Notes: generated from the sequence alone by a model not told the origin. 64,000 bases of DNA from Nitrosopumilaceae archaeon (GCA_035631875.1 DASQHX010000010.1:124001-188000); one strand, 5' to 3'. Counted from the first letter of the stretch, positions 35,166 to 45,520 are shown. Made by a program: numbers and translations.

Positions 35166-35749
35166 AATTTTTAATAATTGACAACTACGATTCATTTGTT
35201 TACAATATTGCACAGATTCTTGGAGAGCTTGATGTTACATCAGATGTAATCAGAAATGACAAAATAACACTTGATGAGATTAAAAAACAAAATTATGATG
35301 CAATAGTGATATCACCGGGACCAGGAACGCCAGAAGATGAGAAATACTTTGGGATAAGTAGTAAAGTAATAACAGAACTAGGTCCAACAACACCAATTCT
35401 TGGAGTCTGTTTAGGTCATCAAGGAATCATCCATGCATTTGGCGGAAAAGTTGTAAACGCTGGTAATGTAAGACATGGAAAGACAAGTCCGGTGGAGCAT
35501 TACAAATCTCCATTATTTGAAGGAGTCCAAAATCCATTCAAAGCTACAAGATACCATTCGCTAGTAGGGGACAAGACTGTGATTCCAGATGTACTCAAAG
35601 TAACTGCAGTTGCACAAGATGATAAGGAAATAATGGCAGTAAGTCATAAAAAATACATCATAGAGGGCGTACAGTTTCATCCAGAATCAGTAATGACTGG
35701 AGAAGGGAAAAAAATTCTAGCCAATTTCATAAAGTTGATAAAAAAATGA
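35162..35749 (+). CDS. trpG: Anthranilate synthase component II (glutamine amidotransferase)
   Basis: A 195-residue class I amidotransferase that supplies ammonia to TrpE. The start FLIIDNYDSFVYNIAQILG, nucleophile Cys in ILGVCLGHQGI, and the His-Glu dyad in GVQFHPESV are all present. Length fits a single-function TrpG. It overlaps trpE and trpD by ATGA at both ends. Confidence 0.95.
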   Translation: MKFLIIDNYDSFVYNIAQILGELDVTSDVIRNDKITLDEIKKQNYDAIVISPGPGTPEDEKYFGISSKVITELGPTTPILGVCLGHQGIIHAFGGKVVNAGNVRHGKTSPVEHYKSPLFEGVQNPFKATRYHSLVGDKTVIPDVLKVTAVAQDDKEIMAVSHKKYIIEGVQFHPESVMTGEGKKILANFIKLIKK

Positions 35750-36792
35750 TTTCAGAATTAACAAACAAACTTTCATTGTATCAGGATCTTGGTTATGATG
35801 AAATGAGTAGTGTTATGGATGAGTTATTCAAAGGACAAATTCCTCCGCAAGAAGGAGCCAATTTTTTAAGAAATTTAACTGACAAAGGAGAATCTGATGA
35901 AGAACTTTTGGCAATGCTAGACAAAATGCAACAATATGCTATTCATATCAACCCAAAAAGATCCGGTAGAATAATTGACGTATGTGGTACAGGCGGTGAT
36001 AAGATGAAAACATTCAATGTCTCCACAACAGCTGCATTTGTAATAAATGGTGTAGGTGGAACAGTGGCAAAGCACGGAAACAGATCAGTTTCTGGAATTT
36101 ATGGTAGCGCAGATATTTTTGAATATTTTGGATATGATCTAAGTATGTCACAAGAAAGAGTGACTGAAATTATAGAAAAATGTGGAATAGGATTTATGTT
36201 TGCACAGAAATTTCATCCAGCAATGAAAAACATTGCAGAGGCAAGAAAAATTCTTGGGTCAAGAACCGCGTTTAATTTACTTGGACCATTAAGTAATCCA
36301 GCAAGAGTAAAGAACCAATTAGTGGGAGTATTTTCTGCAGACTATCTTGAAAGAATAGTATTATTGTTAAAGTCACGTAATGCAGAAAATGTGATGACGG
36401 TATTATCTCATGACGGTCTTGATGAGCTATCCACTACATCAAAAAACCAAATATGTCATCTCAAAAATGGCAAAATCAGTATTAGAGTTCTAAACCCTAT
36501 AGATTTCGGATTAACAAAAGGATCTTTAGGAGACATTCAGATTTCATCAAAGGATGATGCCATAAAGTCATTTATTTCGGTCTTAAGAGGAACTGCAAAT
36601 AAATCAATGATCGAGGTAACAGCACTTAATGCAGCAGCGGGTTTGATAATTTCAGACATAGCAGATGATTTTCATGATGCAATACCAATGGCATTAGATT
36701 CTATAAAAAGTGGTAAAGCATATGATGCATTTAGAAATTTTATTCGTTTTTGTGGCAATATAGAAAAAGTTGAGGAATTTGAAAAATCATGA
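35746..36792 (+). CDS. trpD: Anthranilate phosphoribosyltransferase
   Basis: TrpD joins anthranilate to PRPP. The 348-residue sequence shows the PRPP loop IDVCGTGGDKMKTFNVST, the KHGNRSVSGIYGSAD segment and the catalytic-site GIGFMFAQKFHPAMK. The N-terminal helical domain starts ISELTNKLSLYQDLGYDE. It overlaps both neighbours by 4 bases. Confidence 0.95.
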   Translation: MISELTNKLSLYQDLGYDEMSSVMDELFKGQIPPQEGANFLRNLTDKGESDEELLAMLDKMQQYAIHINPKRSGRIIDVCGTGGDKMKTFNVSTTAAFVINGVGGTVAKHGNRSVSGIYGSADIFEYFGYDLSMSQERVTEIIEKCGIGFMFAQKFHPAMKNIAEARKILGSRTAFNLLGPLSNPARVKNQLVGVFSADYLERIVLLLKSRNAENVMTVLSHDGLDELSTTSKNQICHLKNGKISIRVLNPIDFGLTKGSLGDIQISSKDDAIKSFISVLRGTANKSMIEVTALNAAAGLIISDIADDFHDAIPMALDSIKSGKAYDAFRNFIRFCGNIEKVEEFEKS

Positions 36793-37562
36793 AGGATATG
36801 CTACAAAAGCTTGCAAATAATTCGCAAAAAGCAATAGACGATGGAGTCTATAATATAACAGAGAACCTCCCACGATCAAAAAGCAGCATACTAGAAGAAA
36901 TTAGAAAAAACAAACATGCCTCGCTAATTACAGAAGTAAAATTTTCTTCTCCATCACTTGGAAACATTCGTAACATCTCAGACCCAGTAGACATAGCAAG
37001 ATTGATGGCGCAAGGCGGTGCGGTTGGTCTTTCTATACTAACACAACCTCATCTTTTTAATGGTTCGCCAGAGTATTTTCAAAAAATTCGCAAGCAAATT
37101 AGCATACCACTTTTAATGAAAGATATCATAATTGATAAAACACAGTTAGATGCAGCTGAAAAAATAGGTGCTGATTGCATATTGCTCATACAATCAATTT
37201 TTGACAAAAAATTTGCCAAAGATATTAATGAATTTATTGCTTATGCACATAAGAAAAACCTAACAGTATTTTTAGAGGTACACACAAAAAATGAATTTAT
37301 CAGTTCAGTAAAAACGGATGCAGATGTACTTGGAATAAACAATCGTAATTTAGATACATTAGAAATTGATCTAAATACTACAAAAGAGATACTCAAAGAT
37401 CGAAAAGAAAAGAGAATAATTCTTTCTGAGAGCGGTATAGAATCTCCAAAAGATATCAAATTCCTTCATAAATGTGGTGCAGACGCATTTCTAGTTGGAA
37501 GTAGCATAATGAAGAGTAAAGATATCAAGGGATATGTAGAAAAGTTGGTGTTATCAATATGA
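36789..37562 (+). CDS. trpC: Indole-3-glycerol phosphate synthase
   Basis: A 257-residue TIM barrel that closes the indole ring. The N-terminal helix is followed by [17 protein letters not shown] (catalytic Lys and the SPS motif), [31 protein letters not shown] and [13 protein letters not shown]. No TrpF domain is fused to it. The gene overlaps trpD and trpB by 4 bases. Confidence 0.95.
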   Translation: MKDMLQKLANNSQKAIDDGVYNITENLPRSKSSILEEIRKNKHASLITEVKFSSPSLGNIRNISDPVDIARLMAQGGAVGLSILTQPHLFNGSPEYFQKIRKQISIPLLMKDIIIDKTQLDAAEKIGADCILLIQSIFDKKFAKDINEFIAYAHKKNLTVFLEVHTKNEFISSVKTDADVLGINNRNLDTLEIDLNTTKEILKDRKEKRIILSESGIESPKDIKFLHKCGADAFLVGSSIMKSKDIKGYVEKLVLSI

Positions 37563-38761
37563 AAATAAAATACCCAAAAGGAGGAAAGTTTGGTGAATTT
37601 GGAGGAAGATACATTCCAGAGACGCTAGTTCCAGCAGTAGAGGAATTAGAAGAGGCTTATCTGAAATTTAAAAATGACAAAGAATTCAAAAAAGAACTAT
37701 CCTATTATTTACGTGAATATGCAGGAAGACCCACCCCGTTATATTTTGCAAAAAATTTGACTGAAAAAATAGGGGGTGCAAAAATATATCTAAAAAGAGA
37801 AGATCTCTTACATGGCGGAGCCCATAAAATAAACAACACATTGGGTCAGGCGCTTCTTGCAAAAAAAATGAAGAAGAAAAGAATCATTGCAGAAACAGGA
37901 GCGGGACAACATGGAGTTGCAACTGCAATGGCTTGCGCATCACTTAGTTTGCCATCTGAAGTATACATGGGATATAAGGATACTCAACGCCAAAAGCTAA
38001 ATGTATTTAGGATGAAACTTCTTGGCTCTTTGGTTCATCCTGTAATGGAGGGAACCCAGACACTTAAAGACGCAATAAACGAAGCAATCAGGGATTGGAT
38101 TACAAATGTAGAGACCACCTACTATCTTCTTGGTTCAGCTGTTGGCCCACACCCATATCCAGTCATGGTGAGGGACTTTCAATCAGTGATTGGAGATGAG
38201 ATCAAATCACAGATGAAGGCAATTGAAAAGAAAACTCCAGATGCGATAATTGCGTGCGTTGGCGGAGGCTCTAATGCCATTGGTACATTTTATCCATTGA
38301 TAGATTCAGATACCGAAATGTTTGGCATTGAGGCAGGTGGAGAAGGAATTGACACATACCATCATTCTGCAACACTAATGGCAGGATCAAAAGGAGTACT
38401 ACATGGAATGCTAACATATCTTTTACAAGACAAGGAAGGCCAGATTCTTGACACACATAGTGTTGCAGCAGGATTAGATTATCCTGGTGTTGGCCCAGAG
38501 CACTCTTACTTGAAAGATAACAAGCGTGTAAAATATGATAGTGTTAGTGATCAGAACGCAATTGATGCATTTTTGATGCTTGCAAAATATGAAGGAATCA
38601 TACCTGCGTTAGAGTCATCACATGCTGTTGCGTACGCTATAAAAATTGCAAGAAAATTTTCCAAAAGCGATTCTATTGTTATTACTTTATCCGGACGCGG
38701 AGATAAAGATGTTGAAGTAGTAGAAAATTATCTGAATCAAAATGTCAAAAATAAAAAATAA
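37559..38761 (+). CDS. trpB: Tryptophan synthase beta chain
   Basis: A 400-residue PLP enzyme that condenses indole with serine. The Schiff-base Lys is K90 in [12 protein letters not shown], and the glycine-rich phosphate loop is [13 protein letters not shown]. The N-terminus [20 protein letters not shown] is the standard TrpB1 type, which pairs with TrpA, rather than TrpB2. It overlaps trpA by 20 bases. Confidence 0.96.
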   Translation: MKIKYPKGGKFGEFGGRYIPETLVPAVEELEEAYLKFKNDKEFKKELSYYLREYAGRPTPLYFAKNLTEKIGGAKIYLKREDLLHGGAHKINNTLGQALLAKKMKKKRIIAETGAGQHGVATAMACASLSLPSEVYMGYKDTQRQKLNVFRMKLLGSLVHPVMEGTQTLKDAINEAIRDWITNVETTYYLLGSAVGPHPYPVMVRDFQSVIGDEIKSQMKAIEKKTPDAIIACVGGGSNAIGTFYPLIDSDTEMFGIEAGGEGIDTYHHSATLMAGSKGVLHGMLTYLLQDKEGQILDTHSVAAGLDYPGVGPEHSYLKDNKRVKYDSVSDQNAIDAFLMLAKYEGIIPALESSHAVAYAIKIARKFSKSDSIVITLSGRGDKDVEVVENYLNQNVKNKK

Positions 38762-39548
38762 ATTTTTGGAACTAAAGTCCAAAAATCAAAAAGCATTGAT
38801 CGCATATGTAGTAGCTGGATATCCTAGTGAGAATGATACACTATCTGCGATACGAGGGTTAGTAAAAGGAGGAGCTGATATAATCGAGATTGGATTACCT
38901 TTTTCAGATCCTCTTGCAGACGGACCTGTGATTCAAAATGCAAGCTATATCGCATTACAAAAAGGAATCAATCTTTCAAAGTTTCTCAATCTGACCAAAA
39001 AAATAAGAAAAGAGACAGAACTACCTCTAGTATTGATGACATACACAAATCTACTCTACAAACAAGGTTATGACAGATTTATTGCACTTGCAAAAAAGGC
39101 AGGAATTGACGGATTCATACTGCCTGACATGGCAATAGAAGAAGCCAGAGATTACCTAACGGCCATACGTAAAAACAAGGCTGACTCTATTTTTCTAATA
39201 TCACCAAATACATCGCCTAAAAGAATTAAAAAAATTGTTTTAGCATCATCTGGATTTTTGTATCTTGTTTCAATATTTGGAATAACTGGCAAGCAACAAA
39301 AAATTCAACAATATACAATAGACGCAATCAAAAACACAAAAAAACTAGTTAACGGAAAGATTCCAATCGGAGTAGGTTTTGGTGTAAACACCCCTCAACA
39401 AGTCAAATTCTTTATTCAAAAGGGGGCAGATGCAGTAATAGTCGGAAGCGCATTTTTAAGATTGATTGAAAAAGTGCCTCCAAAAAAGATCGAATCAGAG
39501 ATTTCCAAATTTACACGAGGTCTCAAAGTAGCAACAATTTTACAATAA
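38742..39548 (+). CDS. trpA: Tryptophan synthase alpha chain
   Basis: A 268-residue TIM barrel that cleaves indole-3-glycerol phosphate. The catalytic Glu is in [19 protein letters not shown] and the Asp in [28 protein letters not shown] is the phosphate-site region. It is the last gene of the trp operon, with pyrG starting 31 bases later. No trpF gene was found in the operon. Confidence 0.95.
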   Translation: MSKIKNKFLELKSKNQKALIAYVVAGYPSENDTLSAIRGLVKGGADIIEIGLPFSDPLADGPVIQNASYIALQKGINLSKFLNLTKKIRKETELPLVLMTYTNLLYKQGYDRFIALAKKAGIDGFILPDMAIEEARDYLTAIRKNKADSIFLISPNTSPKRIKKIVLASSGFLYLVSIFGITGKQQKIQQYTIDAIKNTKKLVNGKIPIGVGFGVNTPQQVKFFIQKGADAVIVGSAFLRLIEKVPPKKIESEISKFTRGLKVATILQ

Positions 39549-39579
39549 GGAATAAAAAGAGCATTTGTTATTCATAGAT

Positions 39580-41190
39580 ATGCAGGCAGAATCTGTAAAA
39601 TATATTTTTGTAACAGGAGGAGTTATGTCTGGCCTCGGAAAGGGTGTAGTCTCATCTTCGATCGCAAAGTTACTGCAGTTATCAAATCAAAAAGTTTCGT
39701 GTGTAAAAATTGATCCCTATCTGAACTATGATGCTGGAACCATGAATCCTATTGCACATGGCGAAGTCTTTGTAACCGAAGATGGTGGAGAGTGCGATAT
39801 GGATATTGGAAACTATGAAAGGTTTCTCAACCAGAACATCCCAAAATCTCACAACATAACTACAGCTCAAATTTATTCAAGAGTAATAGAATCTGAAAGA
39901 CGTGGAGAGTATCTAGGAGCATGTGTCCAGATCATACCACATGTAACTGATGCTATAAAAGAAAGAATTAGAAATATTGCAAAAAGCGAAGATTTGAACG
40001 TACTAGTAGTAGAGTGTGGCGGAACAGTAGGAGATATTGAGAGTCTTCCTTTTCTTGAAGCATTAAGACAAATAAGATTAGAGGATGGCCCAGAAAATGT
40101 CATTTTTGTACATGTTACACTTGCACCATCACTTGATGTAGTAGGGGAACAAAAGACAAAACCTACTCAGCATAGCGTACAAGAACTCCGCAGAATTGGC
40201 ATCCAACCAGATTTGTTGGCAGTAAGATGCTCATATCCACTTGAAACAGCAGCAAAGAAAAAGATATCACTTTTTTCAAACGTATCTGTTAAAGATGTAT
40301 TTTCATGTCATGACGCAGATTCAATTTTGACAATACCACAGATGCTGTATGATCAAGGAATTATCGATATTATTTTTAAGAAATTCGGCAAAGTTGGTTT
40401 GGTAAATACTTCGGCAAACTGGGACAGGTGGAATTCAATTGTAAATTCTTTTGCATTAATAAATCAATCTGTAAAGATAGCAATGGTTGGAAAATATGTA
40501 AAACTTGCAGATAGCTATGTTAGTGTAAATCAAGCACTCAAACATGCGGGTGCAAAAATTGGAAAAAATGTTATGATAGACTGGATTGATTCTGAAGAAT
40601 TAAATGGAAATATTGACAAGCTCTCATCATACCAAGGCATACTAGTACCCGGAGGTTTTGGTGATAGAGGTTCTGAGGGAATCATAAAGACTGCAAACTA
40701 TGCAAGAGAGAAAAACATACCATATCTTGGAATCTGTTTTGGATTCCAACTTGCAGCAGTAGCTTTTGGTCGTTATGTTTGCGGATTAGATAATGCAAAC
40801 TCTACTGAGATTTCTCCAAATACTGAAAACCCAGTGATTGATCTTTTGCCAGAACAAAAAACAATTGAAAACAAGGGTGGTTCACTAAGACTTGGATCAA
40901 ACGAAATCAAAGTAGATGACAATACTCTAGCGTTCAAACTTTACAAATCAAATACAATTCTCAAAAGACATAGACATAGATACGAATTCAATCAAAAATA
41001 TCTTGATGCATTTACCAATAAAGGAATGACCTTTTCAGGATATAGTGATAATAAAAAACGAATGGAGATACTTGAAATTCCTACACATAGATTCTACCTA
41101 GGTGTACAATTCCACCCGGAATTTAACAGTAGACCTGGATTTCCAGAGGCATCGTTTGAAGCTTTTGTAAATGCTGCGGCTCAGGCATAA
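39580..41190 (+). CDS. pyrG: CTP synthase
   Basis: PyrG aminates UTP to CTP with glutamine. I start at ATG 39580 ([20 protein letters not shown]), giving 536 residues; an upstream TTG at 39565 would add five residues. The synthetase domain has [25 protein letters not shown] and [16 protein letters not shown]. The amidotransferase domain has GICFGFQLA and the QFHPEF His-Glu pair. The stop codon abuts the convergent NAD kinase stop with no intervening base. Confidence 0.96.
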   Translation: MQAESVKYIFVTGGVMSGLGKGVVSSSIAKLLQLSNQKVSCVKIDPYLNYDAGTMNPIAHGEVFVTEDGGECDMDIGNYERFLNQNIPKSHNITTAQIYSRVIESERRGEYLGACVQIIPHVTDAIKERIRNIAKSEDLNVLVVECGGTVGDIESLPFLEALRQIRLEDGPENVIFVHVTLAPSLDVVGEQKTKPTQHSVQELRRIGIQPDLLAVRCSYPLETAAKKKISLFSNVSVKDVFSCHDADSILTIPQMLYDQGIIDIIFKKFGKVGLVNTSANWDRWNSIVNSFALINQSVKIAMVGKYVKLADSYVSVNQALKHAGAKIGKNVMIDWIDSEELNGNIDKLSSYQGILVPGGFGDRGSEGIIKTANYAREKNIPYLGICFGFQLAAVAFGRYVCGLDNANSTEISPNTENPVIDLLPEQKTIENKGGSLRLGSNEIKVDDNTLAFKLYKSNTILKRHRHRYEFNQKYLDAFTNKGMTFSGYSDNKKRMEILEIPTHRFYLGVQFHPEFNSRPGFPEASFEAFVNAAAQA

Positions 41191-42183
41191 TTACTTCGGA
41201 ATTTCGTAGATTCTTTGTCGTGTATCTCGTAAAGAAACCCTTCTTTTGACATATCCTTTGTCAAGCAGATGACGCAAAGCAAGTCTTACTGTTCTATCTG
41301 GGAGAAGTGTTTTGGCGGATAATTCTTTTTGGGTTAATGAACCCTCATACTCTAATGTCTTTAACAAGAGTTTTGAGCTAGGTGGCATGTTTAGAAGATC
41401 GTCTGCAAGCTTTACTTTCCTTGTTAATGCAGATACAGTAGTAGAATCCTTCTTCATTCGTATTATATTTGCAGGTATTGGAAATTTTGTACATGCAACC
41501 ATTTGATCTACTTTGAAGCGATCCTTTCCATCCATAACTATTTCACATCTAAGGCTAGATGAAATGTCGTCAATCTCAATGGAACTTTCATCAGACACTA
41601 TTAGTGGCCTTCTTGTAATATCTAATGAGTTTACTGAAACAATTCCAAAAACTTTGGAATCTTGGAATATTGCTGGTCCGCCTGCAGACATTGAATACGC
41701 AGATGAGCCAATGGGTGTTGTTATAATAACACCGTCGCTGCTGTCATGCCAGACTTCCTCACCATTTATTCGTAATACGTGTTCAACCAACGTCGCGCTC
41801 TTTGATGAAAATATTGCAACATCGTTTAGTACAGGGTAAACACTTTTGCCATCAATTTTTACACCAAGACGTGTAACATGTTCTATTGTAAAATCTGTTT
41901 TTTTCAATCTATTTAGAAATGTAGGAAATTCCTTTAAATCAAGCTGTGCAAGATACCCGCTTGATTCAAATTCATTTATACCAAGCACTGGAACAGTAGT
42001 ATTCAAGTCTTGATGAAAATAATTCCTAACTCCTCTGTCACCGCCAGTAACTACCACATAATCAACATCTTTGGAAAGTTGTTTGTTGCCAAGTAGAAAT
42101 GATTCTATGCCATGACTTTCAAGTGATAGTTTTACGGATTTTACTGTTCTTTCTTGATCTTGACTAAATATTGCTACTCGCAT
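41191..42183 (-). CDS. nadK: NAD kinase fused to a C-terminal winged-helix domain
   Basis: A 330-residue protein. Residues 1-255 are an NAD kinase: catalytic Asp49 in VVVTGGDRGVRNYF (family consensus GGDGT; here Arg-Gly replaces Gly-Thr), LNDVAIF, and the NAD-binding GSSAYSMSAGGPA. Residues 265-330 form a winged helix (LLLKTLEYEGSLTQKELSAK and LPDRTVRLALRHLLDKGYVK). The kinase makes NADP from NAD. The attached DNA-binding-like domain suggests a link between NADP level and gene control, or an oligomerisation role; both are inference. Confidence 0.88.
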   Translation of the reverse strand: MRVAIFSQDQERTVKSVKLSLESHGIESFLLGNKQLSKDVDYVVVTGGDRGVRNYFHQDLNTTVPVLGINEFESSGYLAQLDLKEFPTFLNRLKKTDFTIEHVTRLGVKIDGKSVYPVLNDVAIFSSKSATLVEHVLRINGEEVWHDSSDGVIITTPIGSSAYSMSAGGPAIFQDSKVFGIVSVNSLDITRRPLIVSDESSIEIDDISSSLRCEIVMDGKDRFKVDQMVACTKFPIPANIIRMKKDSTTVSALTRKVKLADDLLNMPPSSKLLLKTLEYEGSLTQKELSAKTLLPDRTVRLALRHLLDKGYVKRRVSLRDTRQRIYEIPK

Positions 42184-42348
42184 GATGTGAATTGAGTTTT
42201 GTACAATAATAAACTATCATTAGTACGGTTTTAGATACAATGTAAAAACAAGCGAGATTTATCAATAAAGAGTGAATCCCTATTTGTTCATTGATTGCCA
42301 AATTTGGCAGATCTTTCTTATATAATTGAAATAGGTAAAAACTATAAA

Positions 42349-42552
42349 ATGGTTGACATAGTTACTGCTTTAGAAAATATTACACCGGCTGGAATTGTTG
42401 GAATTATGCTCATATTCATTGCAATATTCATGCTAGTGTCAGCAGGTAGTTGGGCCATCACAAAATATACAAGATCAAAAAATGATACAGTTAATCAGAA
42501 AAATGAGATATCTCCATCTAAAATCATTAAAGAAGAACTACAAACCGAATAA
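42349..42552 (+). CDS. Small single-TM membrane protein
   Basis: From the ATG at 42349 the protein has 67 residues: a short N-terminus (VDIVTALENITPAG), one TM helix (IVGIMLIFIAIFMLVSAGSW) and a charged tail ending in Glu. A clear TATA box CTTATATAA at 42318-42326 lies 25-30 bases upstream and fits a leaderless transcript from this ATG; an upstream TTG at 42295 is before the TATA and therefore unlikely. No family recognised. Confidence 0.6.
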   Translation: MVDIVTALENITPAGIVGIMLIFIAIFMLVSAGSWAITKYTRSKNDTVNQKNEISPSKIIKEELQTE

Positions 42553-42617
42553 AGAATTCCATATTTATCTTCAAAATGAGTTGTTGAAATAGTAGAATTT
42601 TTTTGTGCAATAAAAGC

Positions 42618-43493
42618 CTAGATGTGCTTGAATTTTACTTGATTGTACATGTATGCAGCATTTTTTTCAATATCACCTTGATACGGAATCTTGGAAAGCC
42701 CTGTTTCTTTTGTCTCAAGTGCTGCTTGTGCAGATCCTACAGCAAAACAAATTGCCCATAAAACATCTTTTTCTTTTAGAAAAGTGCATGCAAAAGTTGC
42801 ACAAAAAATATCACCTACTCCTGTAGTATCGCCAATTTCGATATTTGGAATAGTCAAATAGTATAACCTATCATGTGCAAGCAGTGTAATTTCACGCTTG
42901 TTTGTATACAGGATATATTTTGCTCCTTTTTTTTGTAGTGCCAACATTGCGCTAGTTTCCGTCAAACCTGTAAGTGAAAAGGCCTCTTCAGGATCTACTT
43001 TGATTGCAGATATTCTTGAGAGATCAAGACTAGTTCGTTCAAGAAATATCTTATTTTTTTCATCTACTCTTCGTAGAAAACCCTGTGGATCAAGTAATGT
43101 AAATTCAGAATTTTCTTTTATTTTATCAAGTGTTTCTTCAGATATCTCATCAAATACAGGACTAACTATACAACCATCTACATCTGATTTTTCATATTCT
43201 ATTTCATCACATTTTGTTTTCAAATACAGATTCCTATTAGTCCCAGAAATCTCTAGTAAAAATCTTGTAGTAGGATTTTGTGAAAGGGCATTTTGTGGAA
43301 TAGTGATTTTATTTTTTTCCAAGTATTCATGAAATCCAAAATCAGATCCTATTTTTGTGTGAAGATCTACATCAAATTTTAGGGCCCTAGCAGTCAATCC
43401 ACAATAACAAGCTGGTCCACCGGCAGTCTCAACTATAGTACTTGCTCTAGAGATTTCATCAATAGTACAATGCGAAAATATTCCAATCTTCAT
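42618..43493 (-). CDS. PfkB-family carbohydrate/nucleoside kinase
   Basis: A 291-residue ribokinase-like kinase. The N-terminal Gly-Gly motif is in VETAGGPACYCGLTARAL. The ATP/anion-hole motif is in EIGDTTGVGDIFCATFACTF, with the catalytic Asp of GVGD. The sugar or nucleoside substrate cannot be told from sequence; archaeal members phosphorylate ribose, nucleosides or fructose phosphates. The substrate domain includes RFLLEISGTNRNLYL. Confidence 0.85.
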   Translation of the reverse strand: MKIGIFSHCTIDEISRASTIVETAGGPACYCGLTARALKFDVDLHTKIGSDFGFHEYLEKNKITIPQNALSQNPTTRFLLEISGTNRNLYLKTKCDEIEYEKSDVDGCIVSPVFDEISEETLDKIKENSEFTLLDPQGFLRRVDEKNKIFLERTSLDLSRISAIKVDPEEAFSLTGLTETSAMLALQKKGAKYILYTNKREITLLAHDRLYYLTIPNIEIGDTTGVGDIFCATFACTFLKEKDVLWAICFAVGSAQAALETKETGLSKIPYQGDIEKNAAYMYNQVKFKHI

Positions 43494-43519
43494 CTGTTTC
43501 TTGGATAAGTAGTACCCAT

Positions 43520-43618
43520 TTAGTCTTTTTTCGATCCTTTATTACCTAAACATACCATACACAATATCTGTCCTTTTTCTACAATCAATTCAACATTGGA
43601 TAATAAACAAAATGGCAT
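43520..43618 (-). CDS. Candidate mini-protein with CxxC (32 aa)
   Basis: A 32-residue frame in the 386-base gap between the PfkB kinase and rps26e. It has Cys at position 4 and a CMVC knuckle in GQILCMVCLGNKG, and is otherwise hydrophobic then basic. The frame could be chance at this length. The knuckle and its neighbour at 43707 make a real zinc protein plausible. Confidence 0.4.
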   Translation of the reverse strand: MPFCLLSNVELIVEKGQILCMVCLGNKGSKKD

Positions 43619-43706
43619 AGGCCATGCATAATTCATTATAAGGCATACTAACTTAAATTTGTTAAATTTCAAGCACTGGTTTATACTATAATTTTTATTC
43701 TTGAAT

Positions 43707-43835
43707 TTAATCTAATTTTTCTTGCACAGTAAAACATTTTGTACATTTATACAAAAATCGGTTTTCTTGAATCCACTCATGTTTTCCATCCTTAGATTTT
43801 AGACAGTATAGATCTCGGTATTTTGTATAAAACAC
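43707..43835 (-). CDS. Mini zinc-binding protein (42 aa)
   Basis: A 42-residue frame from GTG at 43835 (VFYTKYRDLYCLKSKDGKHE) to TAA. It holds one Cys, a His and the KCTKC pair in LYKCTKCFTVQEKLD, enough for one zinc site. The basic, aromatic composition looks like a compact zinc ribbon rather than random sequence. An in-frame TGA lies just upstream of the GTG. It shares the region with the rps26e promoter on the other strand. Function unknown. Confidence 0.6.
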   Translation of the reverse strand: MFYTKYRDLYCLKSKDGKHEWIQENRFLYKCTKCFTVQEKLD

Positions 43836-43879
43836 GTTAGGTCAAATATCATTATAAAGAGGCAAATTAGAGTATAGGC

Positions 43880-44167
43880 ATGCCATTAAAGCGAGCTAGT
43901 CGTGGACGACAAAAGGGAGGAAAGGGATCCTCTGGACGTATCCAGTGTACAAATTGTGGTGCTACCGTTCCACGAGACAAGGCAAAAAAGGTCACATCTA
44001 GATTGAATCTAGTTGAACACACACTTGCAAAAGAGCTAAGAGCTCAGGGAGCATACATTGCATCTCCAACAGTATTGAAATGGTATTGTATTTCATGCGC
44101 AATTCATTTTGGCATACTAAAGATTAGATCTGCAGACTCTAGAAGAAATACCGGCAGACTACGATAG
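43880..44167 (+). CDS. rps26e: Small ribosomal subunit protein eS26 (S26e)
   Basis: A 95-residue S26e. The N-terminus PLKRASRGRQKGGKGSSGRI is basic, and the zinc site is CTNCGATVPRDKA plus YCISCAIHFG. S26e occurs in eukaryotes and only some archaea (Crenarchaeota and Thaumarchaeota among them), so it also supports the taxonomic call. The stop codon directly abuts the stop of the convergent phospholipid synthase gene. Confidence 0.95.
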   Translation: MPLKRASRGRQKGGKGSSGRIQCTNCGATVPRDKAKKVTSRLNLVEHTLAKELRAQGAYIASPTVLKWYCISCAIHFGILKIRSADSRRNTGRLR

Positions 44168-44743
44168 TCAATCTTTAATGTGTCTAGCCGTTGCAATTAT
44201 TCTTTGAATAAAAGTTATTCCTGCTATAATTGCCACAATTATTACGGCATAATTTAGGAATCCCGCCATTCCAACAATAGCAATTACTAACAGTCGTTCT
44301 GCTCTTTCCCCAATTCCTATTCCTTGTAGCTGTACTCCAAGCGATTCAGCTCTTGCTCTTGTATAACTTACAAGAAGCGATAGTGTAATTGCTAAAAGAA
44401 CTACATATCCATCAACACCATATCCACCTATCAATATTCCAAGAAATATTGCTACTTCAGCAATCTTGTCAAATACAGAGTCCAAAAAGGCGCCTTTTTT
44501 TGAGGTCTTTTGTGTAACTCGCGCAACCTGTCCATCAACAATATCAAAAAATCCTGAAACCAAAAGCAAGATTCCCCCAATTATAAAAGAATATTCAAAA
44601 TGTAGAGCATAGATTACAGCTGACGCAAATGCAAATACAAGACCTACTGCAGTCCAAAAATTTGCAGACAGACCTGTTGATGCAAATATTGTTCCAATTT
44701 TTTGCAGAGTAGGTTTTAGACATTCCCTGAAATTGTTAAGCAT
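44168..44743 (-). CDS. CDP-alcohol phosphatidyltransferase-family enzyme
   Basis: A 191-residue membrane enzyme with about five TM helices. The CDP-alcohol motif (D-x2-DG-x2-AR-x8-G-x3-D-x3-D) is visible as DIVDGQVARVTQKTSKKGAF followed by LDSVFDK. Archaeal homologues make archaetidylinositol phosphate, archaetidylserine or archaetidylglycerol phosphate from CDP-archaeol. Which head group is used here is unclear; the inositol-phosphate enzyme is one reasonable guess. Confidence 0.88.
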   Translation of the reverse strand: MLNNFRECLKPTLQKIGTIFASTGLSANFWTAVGLVFAFASAVIYALHFEYSFIIGGILLLVSGFFDIVDGQVARVTQKTSKKGAFLDSVFDKIAEVAIFLGILIGGYGVDGYVVLLAITLSLLVSYTRARAESLGVQLQGIGIGERAERLLVIAIVGMAGFLNYAVIIVAIIAGITFIQRIIATARHIKD

Positions 44744-44879
44744 TGGATATCAACAATTTGTCAATAATTTATACTATTATAAACAAATCAATCTCAATCA
44801 GCATAGATGGAGTTTTCTCACCATATTACCACATGAGAGTTAAAGGTGAGGTTGTTAGAATTACTAGGTAGATCAAACG

Positions 44880-45239
44880 ATGGTTGAGTTAGACGATATA
44901 ACAAAAGTGCAAATCGTTAGAATGATTCTTGAAAAACAAACTGAGAAGGCACTAGAAAAACTAAGTGAATTGTATCATGTTACTCCTCCACAGATAGTTG
45001 TTGGAACCATAAAAGGGAAAAGAAGAACGGTTTATGCTCTTTATATTCCAAAAGAAAGAAAAATCTACGCACTAAATTCTGATATCTTCTTCAATCCTTT
45101 TGTGGTTTTACACGAATATTATCACCACATACGATCAAAGCTTGGAGTCCATCGTGGCTCAGAAAGAAATGCAAATAAGTTTGCTCAAGAATTTATTGAT
45201 GCATATAAGAAAAGCGTAGAAACATCTAACAGAATGTAA
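44880..45239 (+). CDS. Small putative zinc protease (HExxH)
   Basis: A 119-residue soluble protein. The metal motif is HEYYHH in VVLHEYYHHIRSKLGVH, and the downstream RGSERNANKFAQEFIDA offers the third ligand Glu, as in ImmA/IrrE or SprT-like gluzincins. The N-terminal region is helical (RMILEKQTEKALEKLSELYH). No substrate or partner is known. It could be a regulated intracellular protease. Confidence 0.65.
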   Translation: MVELDDITKVQIVRMILEKQTEKALEKLSELYHVTPPQIVVGTIKGKRRTVYALYIPKERKIYALNSDIFFNPFVVLHEYYHHIRSKLGVHRGSERNANKFAQEFIDAYKKSVETSNRM

Positions 45240-45307
45240 TCTTTCTAAATATAAAACTAAAACCCTAATTTTTGCAAGTATATATAATATTGAATACAAG
45301 ATGATGC

Positions 45308-45520
45308 ATGGGCATTATTGCAAAAGGTGCCAAGTGCAATGTTATTGGTTGCGATAAGGACGGAATTCGCTCATTGACTACAACCAAAGTAGAAGGAACC
45401 GGCCTTAGTATTTCTGGCAATTCAAAAAAAACAGTTTTGTGTAAAGAACATTACAAGGAATGGAAAAAAGCAACGAAAGAAGATAGGGATGTGGAAAGAG
45501 CTAGATATGACAGATTCTAG
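45308..45520 (+). CDS. Small Cys/His protein
   Basis: A 70-residue protein with CNVIGCDKDG at the N-terminus and LCKEHYKEW later, a C2...CH arrangement likely binding zinc. The end is highly charged (KEDRDVERARYDRF). The layout (CxxxxC ... CKxHY) recurs in the protein at 48873, so the two may be distant relatives. No named family recognised. Confidence 0.65.
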   Translation: MGIIAKGAKCNVIGCDKDGIRSLTTTKVEGTGLSISGNSKKTVLCKEHYKEWKKATKEDRDVERARYDRF

